Of a stretch of DNA of 64,000 nucleotides, positions 32,767 through 45,700 are shown in pieces. The first letter of the stretch is position 1, and every line of letters begins with the position of its first letter. The stretch is from Neostapfia colusana (Eukaryota > Streptophyta > Magnoliopsida > Poales > Poaceae). The position numbers were made by a program, and so were the translations under genes. Below the pieces are notes generated by a model. The model made no database searches and was not told the DNA's origin. It saw nothing but the letters and a program-made list of their open reading frames with translations. The DNA is taken from contig JASWHV010000011.1 in assembly GCA_030760725.1 (NCBI GenBank), positions 82,809,765-82,873,764 of the forward strand. Reading direction: 5' to 3'.

Positions 32767-33598
32767 AGGTTGCTCGGTGAGAGATTTCCTTCTCCTTGTT
32801 CTTCATTTACCTACAGTCCACTTTTGCCTACAAAAATTCGCTCAAAAAAAATCCTAAAAACACTTTGAGCCTTTTGCTTGGCTACTTAGCTCTCGACTTG
32901 TTGAATTCACGGTTGCCTTTTTGTGTCAAGTTGCTGGTCCTAAGTTTTTCACCGCTAGAGTTTTGAGTTCGTGCCACTTTGTTCTCAGTCCATTTCCATT
33001 ATCTACCCAAAGTTGAGAAAAAAGGCAAGTGCAAAAGAAAAGCTGCACGGATCAGCAAGAAAAAGGCACGTGCAAAAAGAAAAGCCGCACTGATTACAAT
33101 CACAAAAAAAGTTTCTAAGTACAAAAAAAGAAAGACAATTTGTGTAACATTTGTTTCATGTTTTGAAGTTCAACTTGCTGTTCTCAACGTTGTTGAAACA
33201 CAACGGATCGGGCTGTTCGAACTTCCCTACCATAGTAATCCAACGTCACGTGGAGTTACGGCTCACGTCTCTAGTAAGGTTTGAGCTAGGACCAGCATAA
33301 TACCATTGTAAAACGTTTATTCAACTTGTTGTGACTAATGTGGTACTAGCTGTTACTTTGCACAAATTGTGTCTAGCAGCCACCTACAGCTCCACAAAAT
33401 TGTCTACGACACCATAAGGTTGTGCTGGCAGCCACCGTTTGTTGTTGTTCTTGCTGATTGCCGGCGCCTCCTGCATCGCATGGTAAGAACTTGTAAGACC
33501 TTGATTTCTTGCTAGTGAGCAATTGTTGCTGTCCTACCACCTCTTAGCAACTGTTAAGATTAATCTGCTTGCTGTTGTATTTCCTTTCTTTACTAACC
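32767..33598 (+). other. 5' untranslated leader of A3
   Basis: About 830 bases with the same A-rich runs as the A1 and A4 leaders. No conserved reading frame is seen. Confidence 0.7.
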
Positions 33599-36500
33599 AT
33601 GTCAGCTGATGCGAATAAGACATCTCCAAATTCACCACGTACGAGAGGCATCATTCAGCATTTCGAACGCCAAGTAAAGCTACACACAGATGCTCTCAAT
33701 GAGGATATTCAAGTCACCAATGAACGCATTGGTCAATTAGAGTTTACGCAGATTTGCACCAACACCAAACTGACCACATTAGAAAGCACTGCTGGGGCTA
33801 TTAACACTTCTCTTGCAGCAATCATTGAGCGATTGGAGAGGATGGAACAGGTTGGACGCGAAGAGAGGCAAAGACGTGTTGATGACAGCCATGACTCCGT
33901 TGGCAGTGCTGCAAGATATGACGAGGTGGAGTATTCGGCGGATACCGAGCTTGATGATGGACCTTTCAGGTATCGACGGCAGCCACGTCGCGACCATCGT
34001 GGTATGGGTGGTCGAGCTCAACGACGCGAGGTACGTGACAATGACGATTCCCTACGCAGCATTAAATTCTCTATACCACCTTTTGATGGTAAATATGATC
34101 TGGATGCATATCTGTCTTGGGAATTATCAGTAGATCAAAAATTTGCATGCCATTATTTCCCTGATGATAAAAAGGTTAGATCTGCCACTAGTGAATTCAC
34201 TGACTTTGCTTCCGTTTGGTGGCATGAATATCAAACTAAAAATCCAGCTACCGTACCACAAACTTGGAATGCTTTGAAACGAATCATGCGTCATCATTTT
34301 GTTTCTTTCTATCATGCTCGTGACCTGTTGCATAAATTACAACAACTTAGGCAAGGCAACAAATCTGTTGAGGAATACTATCAAGAACTTCAAATAGGCA
34401 TGATGCGTTGTGGCCTAGTTGAAAATGAAGAGGCCGCAATGGCTAGGTTTATGGGTGGTTTAACAAGAGAAATTCAGGACATATTGGCTTATAAGGAATA
34501 CACTAACATCACTCGATTATTCCATCTTACTTGTAAGGCTGAAAGAGAAGTGCAGGGACGACGTACAAGAACTAACATTTCTGCAGGTCGAACTATCTCA
34601 TGGCAGTTCCGCTCAAGTGCTGCTGGTACTAAGCATGATTCTCCAGACGATGCTTCCAATGGGTTGCCCAGGACTACATCAAAATCAGTACCTTCGCGTG
34701 CAATCGAGACAACAAAAGGATCCACCCAAGTTGCAGCCAACACTTCTTCTTCCATTGCTTCTACCGGGAGAACAAAAGACATTCAATACCTCCAGTGCAA
34801 GGGTTTTGGGCACCTACGAAGGGACTGCCCAAGCAAGCGTGTGCTGGTTGTACGAGAAAATGGTGAGTACTCATCCGCTAGTGATTTAGATAATGAAACA
34901 TATGCCATGCTTGCTGCACAAGAAGCAGGAAAGAAGAATGATGATGAAGAGCACATTGGGGCTGATCATGCTGCCCACTATGAGAGTCTTGTTGTGAGGC
35001 GTGTCTTGAGTGCCCAAATGATTAAAGCTGAACAGAACCAGCGACACAATCTATTTCAAACTAAGTGTGTAGTTTTGGAACGATCGTGTCGCATTATTAT
35101 TGATGGAGGAAGCTGCAACAATTTAGCAAGTGCTACCATGGTAGAAAAGCTTGGGATGACAACACTTCCACATCCACATCCCTACTACATCCAATGGTTC
35201 AACGACAGTGGAAAGCTTAAGGTAACACGTCTGGTTCGTGTCGAATTTGCAATTGGTTCCTTCCATGATTACATTGATTGTGATGTGGTACCTATGCAAG
35301 CTTGTTCTATGCTATTTGGTCGACCTTGATAATTTGATAAAGATACATTACATAATAGTAAATCAAATCAATACTCTTTCATGCATCATGAGAAGAAACT
35401 TGTTTTGCACCCGATGTCCCCTGATGCTATTTTGAAGGATGACATTGCTAGAGCTTGCAAAGAGAAAAATAAGAAATCTGCTGAAAATGAAAATTCAGAT
35501 GTCGTGAAGAAATCGGTACAGTCTAAGACTGACAATTCGAAATCTGCTCATATGAAGAAGAATGAAATAAAATTAAAGAGCGCTTGTTTTTTTGCTTTCA
35601 AATCAGATTTGTTTGAATTAAAAAGTGATACTGCAATCTGCTATGTGTTTGTTTGCAAAGAAGCTTTGTTCTCACTTCACGACACACCATGTGGTTTGTC
35701 TCCTTCTATCACTAAGCTTTTGCAGGAATACGCTGATGTGTTTCCACAAGAGGTACCAGCCGGGCTGCCACCATTGAGAGGGATTGAGCATCAGATTGAC
35801 CTAATCCCTGGGGCTTCTTTGCCCAACCGAGCACCATACAGGACCAATCCGGAGGAGACTAAGGAGATTCAGCGGCAAGTACAGGAATTACTCGACAAAG
35901 GTTATGTGCGTGAGTCCCTTAGTCCTTGCTCCGTTCCTGTCCTTTTGGTCCTAAAGAAAGATGGATCATGGCGCATGTGCGTAGATTGTCGAGCAATTAA
36001 TAACATTACCATTAGATATCGTCATCCTATTCCTAGGTTAGATGATATGCTTGATGAACTTAGTGGCTCGATGATTTTCTCTAAAATTGATTTACGTAAT
36101 GGATACTATTAAATTCGCATGAAGCTAGGTGATGAATGGAAAATAGCGTTTAAAACAAAGTTTGGTTTGTATGAGTGGTTAGTCATGCCTTTTGGTCTCA
36201 CAAATGCACCTAGCACTTTTATGAGATTAATGAATGAGGTTTTACGTGCTTTCATTGGAAGATTTGTGGTAGTATATTTCGATGACATCTTGATCTATAG
36301 CATCTCTCGAAGTTCATCTCGATCATCTCCGTGCTGTTTTCAATACTTTACGTGATGCACGCTTATTTGGTAACATTGACAAGTGCACCTTTTGCACGGA
36401 TCGAGTCTCTTTTCTTGGCTATGTTGTGACACCACAGCGAATTGAAGTTGATCAAGCCAAGGTGGAGGCGATACACAGCTGGCCGACTCCTACCACGGTC

Positions 36501-38099
36501 ACACAAGTACGAAGCTTTCTCGGACTTGCTGGATTCTATCATCGTTTTGTGAAAGACTTTAGCACCATAGCAGGCCCACTGCATGAGGTTACAAAGAAGG
36601 GTGCTCCATTCACATGGGGCAAGGCGCAAGAGGCTGCATTTGCAACTTTAAAGAATAGGTTAACTCATACACCCCTTCTCCAATTACCAGATTTGAGTAA
36701 GACTTTTGAATTGGAATGTGATGCTAGTGGTATTGGATTGAGAGATGTCTTGTTGCAAGAGGGGAAACCTATTGCTTATTTTAGCGAGAAACTGAATGGG
36801 CCTAGTCTGAACTAAAGAATTATATGCACTAGTACGAACTTTGGAAACATGGCAACATTATTTATGGCCTAAAGAATTTGTTATACATTCTGATCATGAA
36901 TCTTTGAAGCACATTAAGAACCAAACTAATCTGAACCGTAGGCATGCCAAGTGTGTAGAATTCATTGAGTCCTTATGTCATCAAACACAAGAAAGGAAAA
37001 GATAATGTCATTGCGGATGCCTTATCTCGTCGTTACAATATGTTGTCCCAACTTGATTTTAAGATTTTTGGCTTGGAAACAATTAAAGAACAATATTCTT
37101 TTGATGCTGATTTCAAAGATGTGCTTCTGCAATGTAAAGAAGGAAAAACATGGAACAAGTTTGTTCTCACTAATGGTTTTGTGTTTCGAACTAACAAATT
37201 ATGCATTCCAGCTGGTTCTGTGCGTATCTTACTATTGCAGGAAGCACATGGTGGAGGATTGATGGGACACTTTGGTGTCAAGAAGACGGAAGACATCTTA
37301 CAAGCCATTTCTTTTGGCCAAAGATGAGAAGAGATGTGGAGCGGTTTGTTGCTCGTTGCACCACCTGTCAAAAAGCTAAGTCCTGTCTTAATCCACATGG
37401 TTTATACATGCCTCTTCCTGTTCCTAGTGCTCCATGGGAGGATGTTTCTATGGATTTTGTTTTAGGATTGCCTGGGATAGTATTTTTGTTGTTGTCGACA
37501 AATTTTCTAAAATGGCACATTTCATACCATGCCACAAAATTGATGATGCTACCCATATTGCTGATTTGTTCTTTCGAGAAGTTGTTCGTTTGCATGGGGT
37601 TCCAAACACTATTGTTTCAGATAGATATGCCAAATTTCTTAGTCATTTTTAGAAAACCTTATGGGCTAAGTTGGGGACAAAATTAATCTTTTCTACCACT
37701 TGTCACCCTCAAACTGATGGACAGACCGAAGTAGTGAACCGTAGTTTATCTACCATGCTAAGGGTTGTTCTGAAACATAACATCAAATTATAGGAAGAAT
37801 GTTTGACTCATATTGAATTTGCTTACAATCGTTCGCTACATTCTACTACTAAATTGTGCCCTTTTCAGATTGTATATGGTTTTATTCCTCGTGCTCCCAT
37901 TGATCTTTTGGCTCTGCCAACTTAAGAGAAATTGAATTTTGATGCTTCTCGCCGTGCTGAATTAATTCTTAAAATGCATGAGCAAACTAAAGCAAACATT
38001 GAGAGCATGAACGCTAAGTATCAACAAGCCGGTAGCAATGGTAGAAAGCATGTTACTTTTGAACCTGGTGATTTGGTTTGGGTGCATTTGAGAAAGGAT
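33599..38099 (+). pseudogene. A3 gag-pol remnant (CRM-like)
   Basis: Gag starts at the ATG at 33599 (MSADANKTSPNSP) and the Gag-protease part is open for 577 codons to the stop near 35327. It includes the knuckle (CKGFGHLRRDC; the first Cys is changed to Tyr, YLQCKGFGHL) and IIDGGSCNN. Further parts: reverse transcriptase (35700-36350, YFDDILIYS), RNase H (36690-36815), integrase zinc region and core (37200-37900) and the start of the C-terminal domain. Lesions: stop after GRP (35327), TAA near 36110, a 2-nt loss near 36301, the 14-nt loss near 36813 shared with A2, a 5-nt loss near 36974, base losses near 37301 and 37475, and in-frame stops near 37650, 37791 and 37923. It breaks at 38099 at an inversion breakpoint; the rest is 39609-39817. 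Confidence 0.88.
35222..35725 (+). other. 504-nt GT-AG segment in A3 (absent from A1)
   Basis: Starts AAG|GTAACA and ends with a pyrimidine-rich tract and TTTTGCAG|GA. It codes in frame for 168 residues, covering the second half of the protease and the linker to reverse transcriptase. The same segment is present in A4 (61135-61638, reverse) and, slightly shortened, in A2 (28735-29210). A1 has the two flanks joined exactly at 4324/4325. It behaves like a facultative intron. Confidence 0.6.
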
Positions 38100-38797
38100 T
38101 ATGTTACTTTCCAAATTTCGACCTAGATGGCCATCCGCGCATGCAAAACCATTAAGTTGCACTGTCCGGAGGTGTATTCCGTCAAGTTTCCGTCCGGCCT
38201 CCCGGGACCCGGGTTCGTGAGTTTTACAGACTTTCCCGACTTTTTTGATTTTGACCCAGATGGCCATCCTCGCATGCAAAACCATCAAGTTGCACCGTCA
38301 GAACATATATTCCGTCAAGGTTCTTTCCGGACGCCCGGGATCCAACTTTGTGAGTTTTACAAAGTTTCCTGAATTTCTCGATTTTGACCCAGATGGACAT
38401 CTGCGCATGCAAAACCATCAAGTTGCACTGTCTGGATGTGTATTCCGTCAAGGTTCCATTCGGCGGCCCGGGACCTGAATTCGTGAGTTTTACAGACTTT
38501 CCCGACTTTCTCGATTTTGACTCAGAGAGCCATCCGCGCATGCAAAACTATCAAGTTGCACCGTCCGGACGTGTATTCCATAAGGGTTCGTCCAGCCGCC
38601 CGGTACCCAAGTTCGTGAGTTTTACATACTTCCTTCCCAATTTTGACCTGGATGGCCATCTATGCATTCAAAACTATCAAGTTACACCGTCCGAACGTAA
38701 ATTCCGTCAAGGTCCTGTCCAGCCGCCCGGGATCCAAGTTTGTGAGTTTTACAGAGTTTCCCGACTTTCTCAGTTTTCACCCAGATGGACATCCGCG
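38100..38797 (+). repeat. Satellite array, block 4 (within inversion)
   Basis: About 5.5 units in forward orientation, opposite to the neighbouring blocks 3 and 5, as expected for an inverted piece. The edge at 38797 joins a truncated LTR at a GCGCC microhomology. Confidence 0.9.
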
Positions 38798-39608
38798 CCT
38801 TGAGCGACAGTTACACCGTCTCCAGGTAACTACAATTTGGGTGGAGGTCGACGTTGTGCTACCTGACTACAACAACCACAAGGATGCTGGGCCTTAGCGA
38901 TAGTTACACCGGCTCCTGTTGTTGCTGTACTTGCCGTGCCAAGAACAGCCTTGAACCTGCAAGCAATCGAAGAACAAGCAAGAACAAGATAACAAGTAAA
39001 CATCACGGGTGTGAAAAAGTTGGGGTTCTGATTCAAGTAATCGGAAGGTCTCGTCGACACTTGCGTTACAAGGAAGTAGCAATGGCTAAACTTACAGAAA
39101 ATAAAAACCCGCCCTGTCAAGGAGCTCTTGGACTACTTAAATAGGGGAGGGAAGAGGGAAATTCATCCAGCAACAAAGGTAGGACGTGATCTCCCTTATT
39201 CCCTTCCTTTTTCTGTGATAGACTACCATTTAATAGGGAAAGAAAGAGGGAAACCCATCCAGCAGCAATGCAGGATATGATTTCCTCTATTTCTTTCCTT
39301 ATTATAGCACATCTATCTTTAAATGGTGGAAGAAAGAGGGAATTTCGTCCAAGTTGGACGAGATTTCCCTTATTCCTTTCCTTATTTTTCTAAATCTCTC
39401 TTTATTACATGGCCCCAGCCTCAAAATTTCCCCTCGGGTGGAGCAGCCTTTATTGCATTAATCCCTCCATCCCTCCTAGCTGGATCAATTCCCAAGCACC
39501 TGATAATTAAGTTGACGTGCACGAGCGCGTGTCATTGGACCTTGATTAGCTGAGAGTGGTGAATGGGCTGGTGTTGTGGTTGTATCAACGGTAGCGATGT
39601 CCGCATCA
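38798..39608 (-). repeat. LTR L4 (family A), inner end lost
   Basis: Reverse copy of the A LTR. Its start (TGATGCGGAC) is at 39608 next to the polypurine tract. The final roughly 130 bases are missing at 38797/38798. It would be the 3' LTR of A3 before the inversion. It lacks the 83-nt segment. Confidence 0.85.
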
Positions 39609-39817
39609 TCCTCCCCTTCTTGCAATTGAGTCATCCTCGACTCAAATGTGTCTTCCTCGCCCATATATGATTTCAAATCTGCAATATTAAAAGAGGAAGT
39701 AATCCCAAAATGTGCAGGCAACTCAATTTCATATGCATTATCATTAATTTTTCGAAGCACTTTGAAGGGTCCAGCAACTCTAGTTAGTAATTTAGATTTT
39801 CTCAAATCAGGAAATCT
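39487..39817 (-). pseudogene. C-terminal tail of A3 polyprotein (inverted)
   Basis: Reverse-strand frame encoding the integrase C-terminal domain (LRKSKLL...AGPFKVLRKIND...FNIADLKSYM) and the tail that enters the LTR and ends QVLGN-stop near 39487. It begins at the base following the break in A3 and so belongs to that copy. Confidence 0.85.
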
Positions 39818-41836
39818 AGTCTATAAAACCCACGAACTCGGGTCCCGGGAGTCCAGATGGAACCTTGACAGAATACACCTCCGGACAGTTCAACTTGATG
39901 GTTTTGCACGCGAGGATGGCAATCTAGTTTGAAATTTTGAAAGTCAAGAAAACTCATGAACTCGGGTCGTGGGACGCCGGACTGGACCTTGCCGGAATAC
40001 ACGTTCGGATGGTGCAACTGGAAGGTTTTGCATGCGCAGATAGCTATCTGGTTCAAAATCCGGAAAGTTGGGACAGTCTGCAAAACTTACTAACTCGGGT
40101 CCCGAGCAGCTGGACGGGACCTTGACGGAATACATTTTTGGATGGGGCAACTAAATAGTTTTGCATGCGCGGATGGCCATCCGGGTCGAAATCTAGAAAG
40201 TCGGTAAATGTCACAAACTGGGGTCCCGTGCGTCTGGATGAGGTCTTGACAGAATACACGTTTGGACAGTGCAACTTGATGGTTTTGCATGCTCGGATGG
40301 TCATCTGGGTTGAAATTGGGAAAGTAGGGAAATGTCAGGAAAACTCACGAACTCGGGTCCCGGGCGGACGGACAGGACCTTGACGGAATATAAGTTCGGA
40401 CGGTGCAACTTGATGGTTTATTATGCATGGATGGCCATTGGGGTCAAAATCGGGAAATTCGACTCACGAACTTGGGTTCCGGGCGGCCGGACGGAACCTT
40501 GACGGAATACACGTCGGGACGGTGCAACTTGATGGTTTTGCATGCGCGGATGGCCATCTGGGTTAAAATTGAGAAAGTCGGGAAAATTTGTAAAACTCAC
40601 GAACTCGGATCCCGGGTGGCCGGACGGAACCTTGACGGAATACACGTCCGGACGGTGCAAACTTGATGGTTTTGCATGCGCGGATGGCCGTCAGGGTCAA
40701 AATCGAGAAAGTCGGGAAAGTAGGTAAAACTCACGAACTTGGCGGAATACATGTTCAGACGGTGCAACTTGATGGTTTTACATGCGTGGATGTCCATCTG
40801 GGTCAAAACCAAGAAAGTCGGGAAATCTGTAAAACTCACAAACTTGGATCCCGAGCGACCGGACAGGACCTTGACGGAATATACGTTCGGACGGTGCAAC
40901 TTGATGGTTTTGCATGCATAGATGGTCATCCGGGTCAAAATTGGGAAATTCGAGAAAGTCTGTAAAACTCTTGAACTCGTGGTGGCGATCGGACAGGACC
41001 TTGACGAAATATACGTTCGTACGGTGCAACTTAAAGGTTTTGCATGCATGGATGGCCATCGGGGTCGAAATTGAGAAAGTCGGTAAAATTCATGAACTCG
41101 GGTCCCGGGCGGCCGGACGAAACCTTGACGAAATACACGTCCGGACGGTGCAACTTGATGGTTTTGCACGCGCGGATGGCCATCTGTATCAAAATCGAGA
41201 AAGTCGGGGAAGTCTGTAAAACTCACGAACTCGGGTCCTAGGCGGCCGGACAAAACTTTGACGGAATACACGTCCGGAAGTTGCAACTTGATGGTTTTGC
41301 ATGCGCGGATGGCCATCTGGATCGAAATCGAGAAAGTCGGGAAAGTTTGTAGAACTCACGAACTCAGGTCCCGGGAGGCCGGATGAAACCTTGACAGAAT
41401 ACACCTCCGGACGGTGCAACTTGATGGTTTTGCATGCGAGGATGCCCATCTAGGTCGAAATTTTGAAAGTCAAGAAAACTCATGAACTCGGGTCCTGGAA
41501 CGCCAGACTGGACCTTGCTGGTATACACGTTCGGATGGTGCAACTGGAAGGTTTTGCATGCGCGGATGGCTATCTGGTTCAAAATCCGAAAAGTTGGGAT
41601 ACTCCGCAAAACTCACTAACTCGAGTCCCGAACGACTGGACGGGACCTTGACCGAATACACTTTCGGATGGGACAACTAAATAGTTTTGCATGCGCGGAT
41701 GGTCATCTGTGTCAAAATCGAGAAAGTCGGGGAAGTCTGTAAAACTCACGAACTCGGGTCCTAGGCGGCCGGACGAAACTTTGACGGAATACACGTTCGG
41801 AAGGTGCAACTTGATGGTTTTGCATGCGCGGATGCC
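39818..41836 (-). repeat. Satellite array, block 5 (inverted orientation)
   Basis: About 16 units in the same orientation as block 3. Open frames on both strands are by-products of the repeat. It ends where a diverged Tekay-type LTR fragment begins. Confidence 0.93.
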
Positions 41837-42526
41837 CTTAACAAGATTTGAGAAAATCTGAAAAATATTTTTGTACATTTTTCCATTTTCTCAGTGCAGT
41901 TCACTTAATCACACCATTAGAGGGACTAAATGGACTTGGATGGATCTGAAATTTTTCCTGTAACTCAAGGAATTTCAAATGAACATCCCAGCCAAATTTG
42001 AGAATTTTCCATAAAATAATTCTTCAGATAAAATTCCCAACAGTTTAAACTTTAGGGAATTAATTCTGAAAAAGAATAAGTTTTATGAGCTGAAACTTAT
42101 ATTGCTGGATAGTACTCAAAGAGCTGAATCTAACAAGATTTGGTTCACTGGATTTGGACACTTCTACACAAAGTTCTGAATTTCTAAATTTTGGGCTGAT
42201 TCCTGAATTATTTTCCTAAAGAAAATCACCTCCCACACCTAAACAGTGACTGACATCGGGCCCCGCATCTTTAAATTAAACTAACCGTGCGCTTAGCACA
42301 GTGACTGACACGTGGGACCCGCGCCCTTCGTCTACCTCGCGACGCCGCCCCGAGCCACCGAAGCTCCGACGAGGTCGGCGTTCCCGACGACCTAGCTCGC
42401 CGGCGACGGTGAAACTCGCCGCCCCTACGTAATTTGTGACGCTGAACACGCTGGACACCATGCCGCCACTGGCTAACCATCGTAGCTTGCCGACGACGAG
42501 CGCTATGCCCCTATGCAACTTCGGCA
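41837..42526 (-). repeat. Internal fragment of B' LTR
   Basis: Read on the reverse strand it is clearly related to the middle of the B LTR (roughly 43.9-44.8 kb), for example the stretch around AAACTGTTGGGAATTTTATCTG. It is diverged and contains no gene. It is joined directly to RNase H sequence of B' at about 42526, so the region from RNase H to mid-LTR was deleted. Confidence 0.75.
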
Positions 42527-42765
42527 ATGAATCTCAATATCATAATCTTTGATTAGTTCTAACCACCTTTTTTGCCTCATATTCAGCTCCTTCTGGGTTA
42601 AGATATATTTTAATCTTTTGTGGTCGGTGTAGAGATGCACCAAAATCCCCAGAACATAGTGCCTCCATATTTTTAGCGCCAAAACCACAGAAGCAAGCTC
42701 AAAATCATGAGTCGGATAGTGCTGCTCATGGTTTCGAAGTTGTCGTGAGCCATACGTGACCACAC
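42527..42765 (-). pseudogene. B' RNase H fragment
   Basis: Reverse frame with TYGSRQLRNHEQHYPTHD and YTDHKRLKYIL, the RNase H domain of a Tekay-type polyprotein. It continues the fragment at 56145, from which it is separated by the insertion of element B. The final bases cacac (42761-42765) are the target duplication. It breaks off near 42527 after DYDIEIHC. Confidence 0.88.
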
Positions 42766-45700
42766 TGTAAGGGCCTCAGTTTTGGCACACATTTGAAGTG
42801 TTCATCGCCACACCACACCAATTTTCACTCCATTCGGAGTTGATCTTGATATGAGCTAAGTGGGACAAATTCAAACTTTATTTGAATTCAAAACTGAACT
42901 TGTGTTGAAATTCACTCAAACCGAACCCAATTTGAATTCTATTCGATTCAAATGGCTCAAGGGTGAATAATTTGAATCACCAGGGGTATTATGGGGCTCA
43001 CTGTTCACAACAGTGATTAGGAGTAAATTTCAGAGGTTAAAACCCCGGGTGGGACCCACATGTCATAGAGGGGAGAAGGAGAAACTTGCACCCAAAGTCA
43101 GAGTCTCGGTGGGAAATCCCACCGAGCAGCTGTCGGCTGTGCCACCGAGCAGCTACCGGCGCCACCAGCTGCTTCCCTCTCCGCACGCTGGCACCCAGGG
43201 CGGCTGGCTCGTGCCCCCACGCGACCGGCACCGCCTCAGCCGAGCAGGAGTCGGCCGGCTTTATCTTCTCGCGGGCAAACCCGAGCAGCGGCATTGTTTC
43301 TCGCCGCAGCTCTCTGCTCAATCGGGAAAACCAGCAAAACCATCTCCTCCTTCGTCCCTGAGCTGCTAGACAGCCACCTGAGCCCGCACTCCACCTCTCC
43401 ATCGCCAGAAACCTCGAGCTCCGACCTCCTTTGCCCAAAGACGATCGCCACCGCGGCGACCTAGTCTCAGCCGAGAGTCAGGCGCCCGTGGGCAGCGTTC
43501 CGCAGGCGTTTTCACGGTCTAGCGAGAGAGGCAACAGGAACGCGCGATCACCGTGCGGCTCTCCTCCATGTTTGGAAGCCAACCGTGAATAATCCGCAGA
43601 GAATTTCTAGTTTTTGCTCCGGCGACCGTAACCCAAGCTTTCGGTACGGTTTCTTTAAATTCTCGCTCTATGATCTTTCAGAGGTCATCAAATCTTGCAC
43701 GTAGACGCTGGACTGGCCGGCGATCAAGTTCTTTCTGCATCCGTAGCGTGAAACTGTCTAGGAGTGACGAATTTCGAGCTCGATCGGGGGCGGTCATGGC
43801 GGGCACGATCGGTCACACGGTGCCGACCGACTTGCCGCCATCCCTGAACCCTTTTGACACCTTGTCGAGCTTCCTAGAGGTACACTGATGCTGTAGGGCC
43901 ATTTGCTCGAGGTGTTGGTGGGTTTAGAAACCACGGTCGATGGTGTCGAACCTCAACCGAGGCTGCGGCATGTCGCCGAGCTATTTTCGGTCACCTCCAG
44001 CCCGACCTGACACCACCGACGTGTTCCTCGACGTCGACAAACCCCTGGCGGCGAGTTTCAGCCCCTGGGAGGTCCGGCAGCGGCGAGCCGGCGAGCCCCG
44101 AGTCCGCTCCGGCGAGGTCGGCGGCGCGGACGTGAGAGAACGGCGGGAGGAAGACGAAGCCGGCTGGCCCACGTGTCAGCGGCTGAAGAATTTAAACCGG
44201 GATCGGGTGTGGCCGGGGATCGGCTGTGCTGGCGCGCAAAATACCCTGTGAGCTCCGGTGTGCCGGACACCTCCACGCTCGACACGTGTGGTATCCCCGG
44301 TGTGCCGGACACCTCCACGCTCAACACGTGTGGTATCCCCGGTGTGCCGGACACCTCCGCGCTCGACACGTGTCCCCGCAGGCCCCGAGAGTTTAAACTT
44401 TTTCCCCGATTTTCAGGATTCTTCCAAACTTCAAATCCTCATAACTTTGGCTAGAAAGCTCCAAATCGAGTGAACTAAATTTGGTTGGATTTAGCTCTCT
44501 GAGCACTTTCCAGCAATACCAAATTCAGCTCATAAAAGTGAATAGTTTTCCAGAATTAAATCCTTAAAATTTAAACTGTCGGGAATTTTATCTGGAGAAC
44601 TACTTTAGGAAAAATTCTGAAATTTGGCTGAAAGGTTCATTGGAAAATCCCTGAGTCTCAGTAAAATGTTCAGACTCATCCAAGTTTATTTAGTTACCCT
44701 AATTGGGTGATTAAGGAACTGCCCAGAGAAAATAGAAAAGTGTACAGAAACATTTTTCAGATTTTCTCCAATCTTAATTAGGATATAACTTTCTGAAGAA
44801 TTCTTCAAATGACATGAAACCAACTCCATTAGAACCATCCTAAATTCTAGTTTCCAGAAACTAATGGTGGGAGCCATGAAAAACACTGGAATTACTTAGA
44901 GGCTCAATTATTGACCAAAGAGGCTTTTATTTGTACAAGGTTCAATTGAACTTTGTTTCAAATAAAACTTGGTCACAACTCTGGTTAGGACCTTACCAAT
45001 CCACCATAAAAATCTCAGAACCTAAAGGGGAGGGCTAACTAGAGTTATTAGCAATTATGTATTTAAGTTCACACATTTGCATTTAAATTTACATGTAGTA
45101 TTGTATTCAACGTATAGCCATTGGAGAAGAGACCCCGGAAGTGCTGGATTTCCTTCTTCCGGACGAAGAACTAACTACTGACCAGCAGCAACAAGGCAAT
45201 CCCCGGTTTGCATTAACCCTTTTATAAGTCTTACTTTGTTTACATGTGTCATATGAAGTATGATTGTGCATTAGGTATAGGATAAATGAAATCCCACTTG
45301 CATAACCAAAGGTTTCCTAAAAGAGTGAGGGTAGTGTCTAAGACCTCGAGTAGACAGGCTATGCTTAATGTTCCATAAGACTTCGGTACAAGTCGAGCAG
45401 TTGGAATCTACTCGCGAGATAGGCTTGGGACGCACGGGTTTGTTTGAGTGATGTGAGATCACTTTAGTAATGAAAATGAGACTAGACAGGGGCTAGGGCG
45501 CAGCAAGAGAGAGTCTTGGGTGCGCAGCCCTGTCCATGTCGATTGAGGACCGATCCGTGTGCGGCCCACGCTGATCAAGTTTGAACGTACCGAAGGCATA
45601 TCGGATATATGGGCCCCGATAAACCGATGTAGCCTAAACCTCCGGGCGCCGAGGCATAACGCACTGATTTATAGGTGTAGGCTGAGGGCAGCAAGGTGGA

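Larger units (their letters stand above)
26293..38099 (+). mobile_element. Tandem CRM-like array L2-A2-L3-A3
   Basis: Two family-A bodies in tandem sharing one middle LTR: L2 (26293-27206), body A2, L3 (31815-32750), body A3 (to 38099). The 3' tail and last LTR are in the inverted segment 38100-39817. A2 and A3 share three inactivating lesions absent from A4, which supports duplication of one defective copy, for example by unequal LTR recombination. The array lies in inverted satellite. Confidence 0.85.
38100..39817. other. 1.7-kb inverted segment
   Basis: Contains satellite (38100-38797), reverse LTR L4 and the reverse tail of A3 (39609-39817). The A3 body stops after GAGAAAGGAT at 38099, and the reverse piece begins with the very next bases (AGATTTCCTGATTTG) at 39817. 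Likewise the satellite at 38100 and at 39818 are two halves of one monomer and rejoin with normal length. Flipping the segment restores both. Confidence 0.85.

Noticed and set aside
43013..44251. Frames shared by both LTRs of B (43013-43438, 43940-44369 and their 3' LTR counterparts)
   Set aside because: Kept in both LTRs only because the LTRs are recent copies of each other. No domain is seen, and several overlap on opposite strands.
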